From a bacterium (GTDB taxonomy: Bacteria; UBA9089; CG2-30-40-21; SBAY01): 14,294 bases of DNA. Shown piece by piece: positions 14,277 to 14,294 of the stretch. Both the position numbers and the translations under genes were made by a program. The stretch lies in contig JBFLYA010000093.1 of assembly GCA_040757115.1 (NCBI GenBank), positions 1 through 14,294 of the forward strand, read 5' to 3'. The notes beneath the pieces are model-generated. The model worked only from the letters and a program-made list of their open reading frames with translations, ran no database searches and was not told where the DNA came from. Position 1 is the first letter of the stretch; every line of letters begins with the position of its first letter.

Positions 14277-14294
14277 AAAAGCTCTGATTCGCTG
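14271..14294 (-). mobile_element. Non-coding cassette, copy 4 (edge of window)
   Basis: The last bases, after the attC core, read as the reverse complement of the CAGCGAATCAAAGCTTTTGT segment that precedes attC in copies 1 to 3, with one difference. Together with attC 14145-14276 this shows a further copy of the same cassette, in reverse orientation and continuing beyond the window. Confidence 0.72.

Larger units (their letters stand above)
1..14294. mobile_element. Integron gene-cassette array (no integrase seen)
   Basis: The whole window is built of cassettes, each a gene or short non-coding body followed by an attC site. Complete attC sites lie at 199-330, 1392-1523, 2547-2678, 2940-3071 and 9007-9138, 9325-9456 on +, and at 11336-11468, 13607-13738, 14145-14276 on -. 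A truncated copy lies at 2429-2460 and a collapsed one at 10361-10379. Cassette start and end cores are complementary within the same cassette in most cases (GTTAGCC/GGCTAAC, GTTAGCG/CGCTAAC, GTTAGAC/GTCTAAC), the signature of circular cassette intermediates. No tyrosine-recombinase integrase or attI is present, so the array may be a CALIN or part of a longer integron. Array polarity reverses at 10361-10379. Confidence 0.88.

Noticed and set aside
1-14294. tRNA, rRNA or integrase gene
   Set aside because: None was found on reading both strands; no tyrosine-recombinase R-H-R-Y pattern appears in any long frame.

Overview
The window is the interior of an integron gene-cassette array. Eight complete attC recombination sites (seven of 132 bp, one of 133 bp) separate the genes, with the usual R'' (xxYTAAC) and R' (GTTRRRY-like) cores around an imperfect palindrome. 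In most cassettes the first bases (TTAGxx, after the G/TT cut point) match the complement of the core ending the same cassette, as expected if each once closed into a circle. No integrase gene or attI site is visible, so this is either the distal part of an integron or a cluster of attC sites lacking an integrase (CALIN). No taxonomic marker is present. AT-rich genes, good Shine-Dalgarno sites and the family content suggest an uncultivated bacterium; an archaeon cannot be excluded.

Left half, all genes on +: a non-coding cassette (1-324); an AAA+ ATPase cassette (325-1517); a nucleotidyltransferase-HEPN cassette whose attC is cut and fused to a damaged non-coding cassette (1518-2672); a 393-bp cassette without a convincing gene (2673-3065); one 6,067-bp cassette (3066-9132); a second non-coding cassette (9133-9450); and a second nucleotidyltransferase-HEPN cassette (from 9451). 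The large cassette holds a HinP1I-like nuclease remnant, a 62-residue protein, a DNA methyltransferase, a protein kinase fused to a P-loop ATPase, a two-lobed Rossmann-like protein, and the C-terminal piece of another methyltransferase.

At 10361-10379 the array reverses. Two convergent cassettes meet in a 19-bp inverted repeat, GCCTAAC-CCATC-GTTAGGC, which supplies both stop codons and looks like attC reduced to its cores. Everything to the right is on -: a GC-richer PD-(D/E)XK nuclease cassette, an MjaI-like (CTAG-type) restriction-modification cassette whose nuclease has a one-base frameshift in a C tract, a HicB-HicA toxin-antitoxin cassette, and the edge of another non-coding cassette.

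Most recognisable cargo is defence or stabilisation machinery: restriction-modification, HicBA, MNT-HEPN, a restriction-type nuclease and P-loop ATPases. The main candidate for something new is the methyltransferase / kinase-ATPase / Rossmann-protein operon inside the oversized cassette, which loosely recalls the BREX/Pgl parts list in a compact form. That function is inference. The inverted array junction and the repeated gene-less cassette are the other main oddities.
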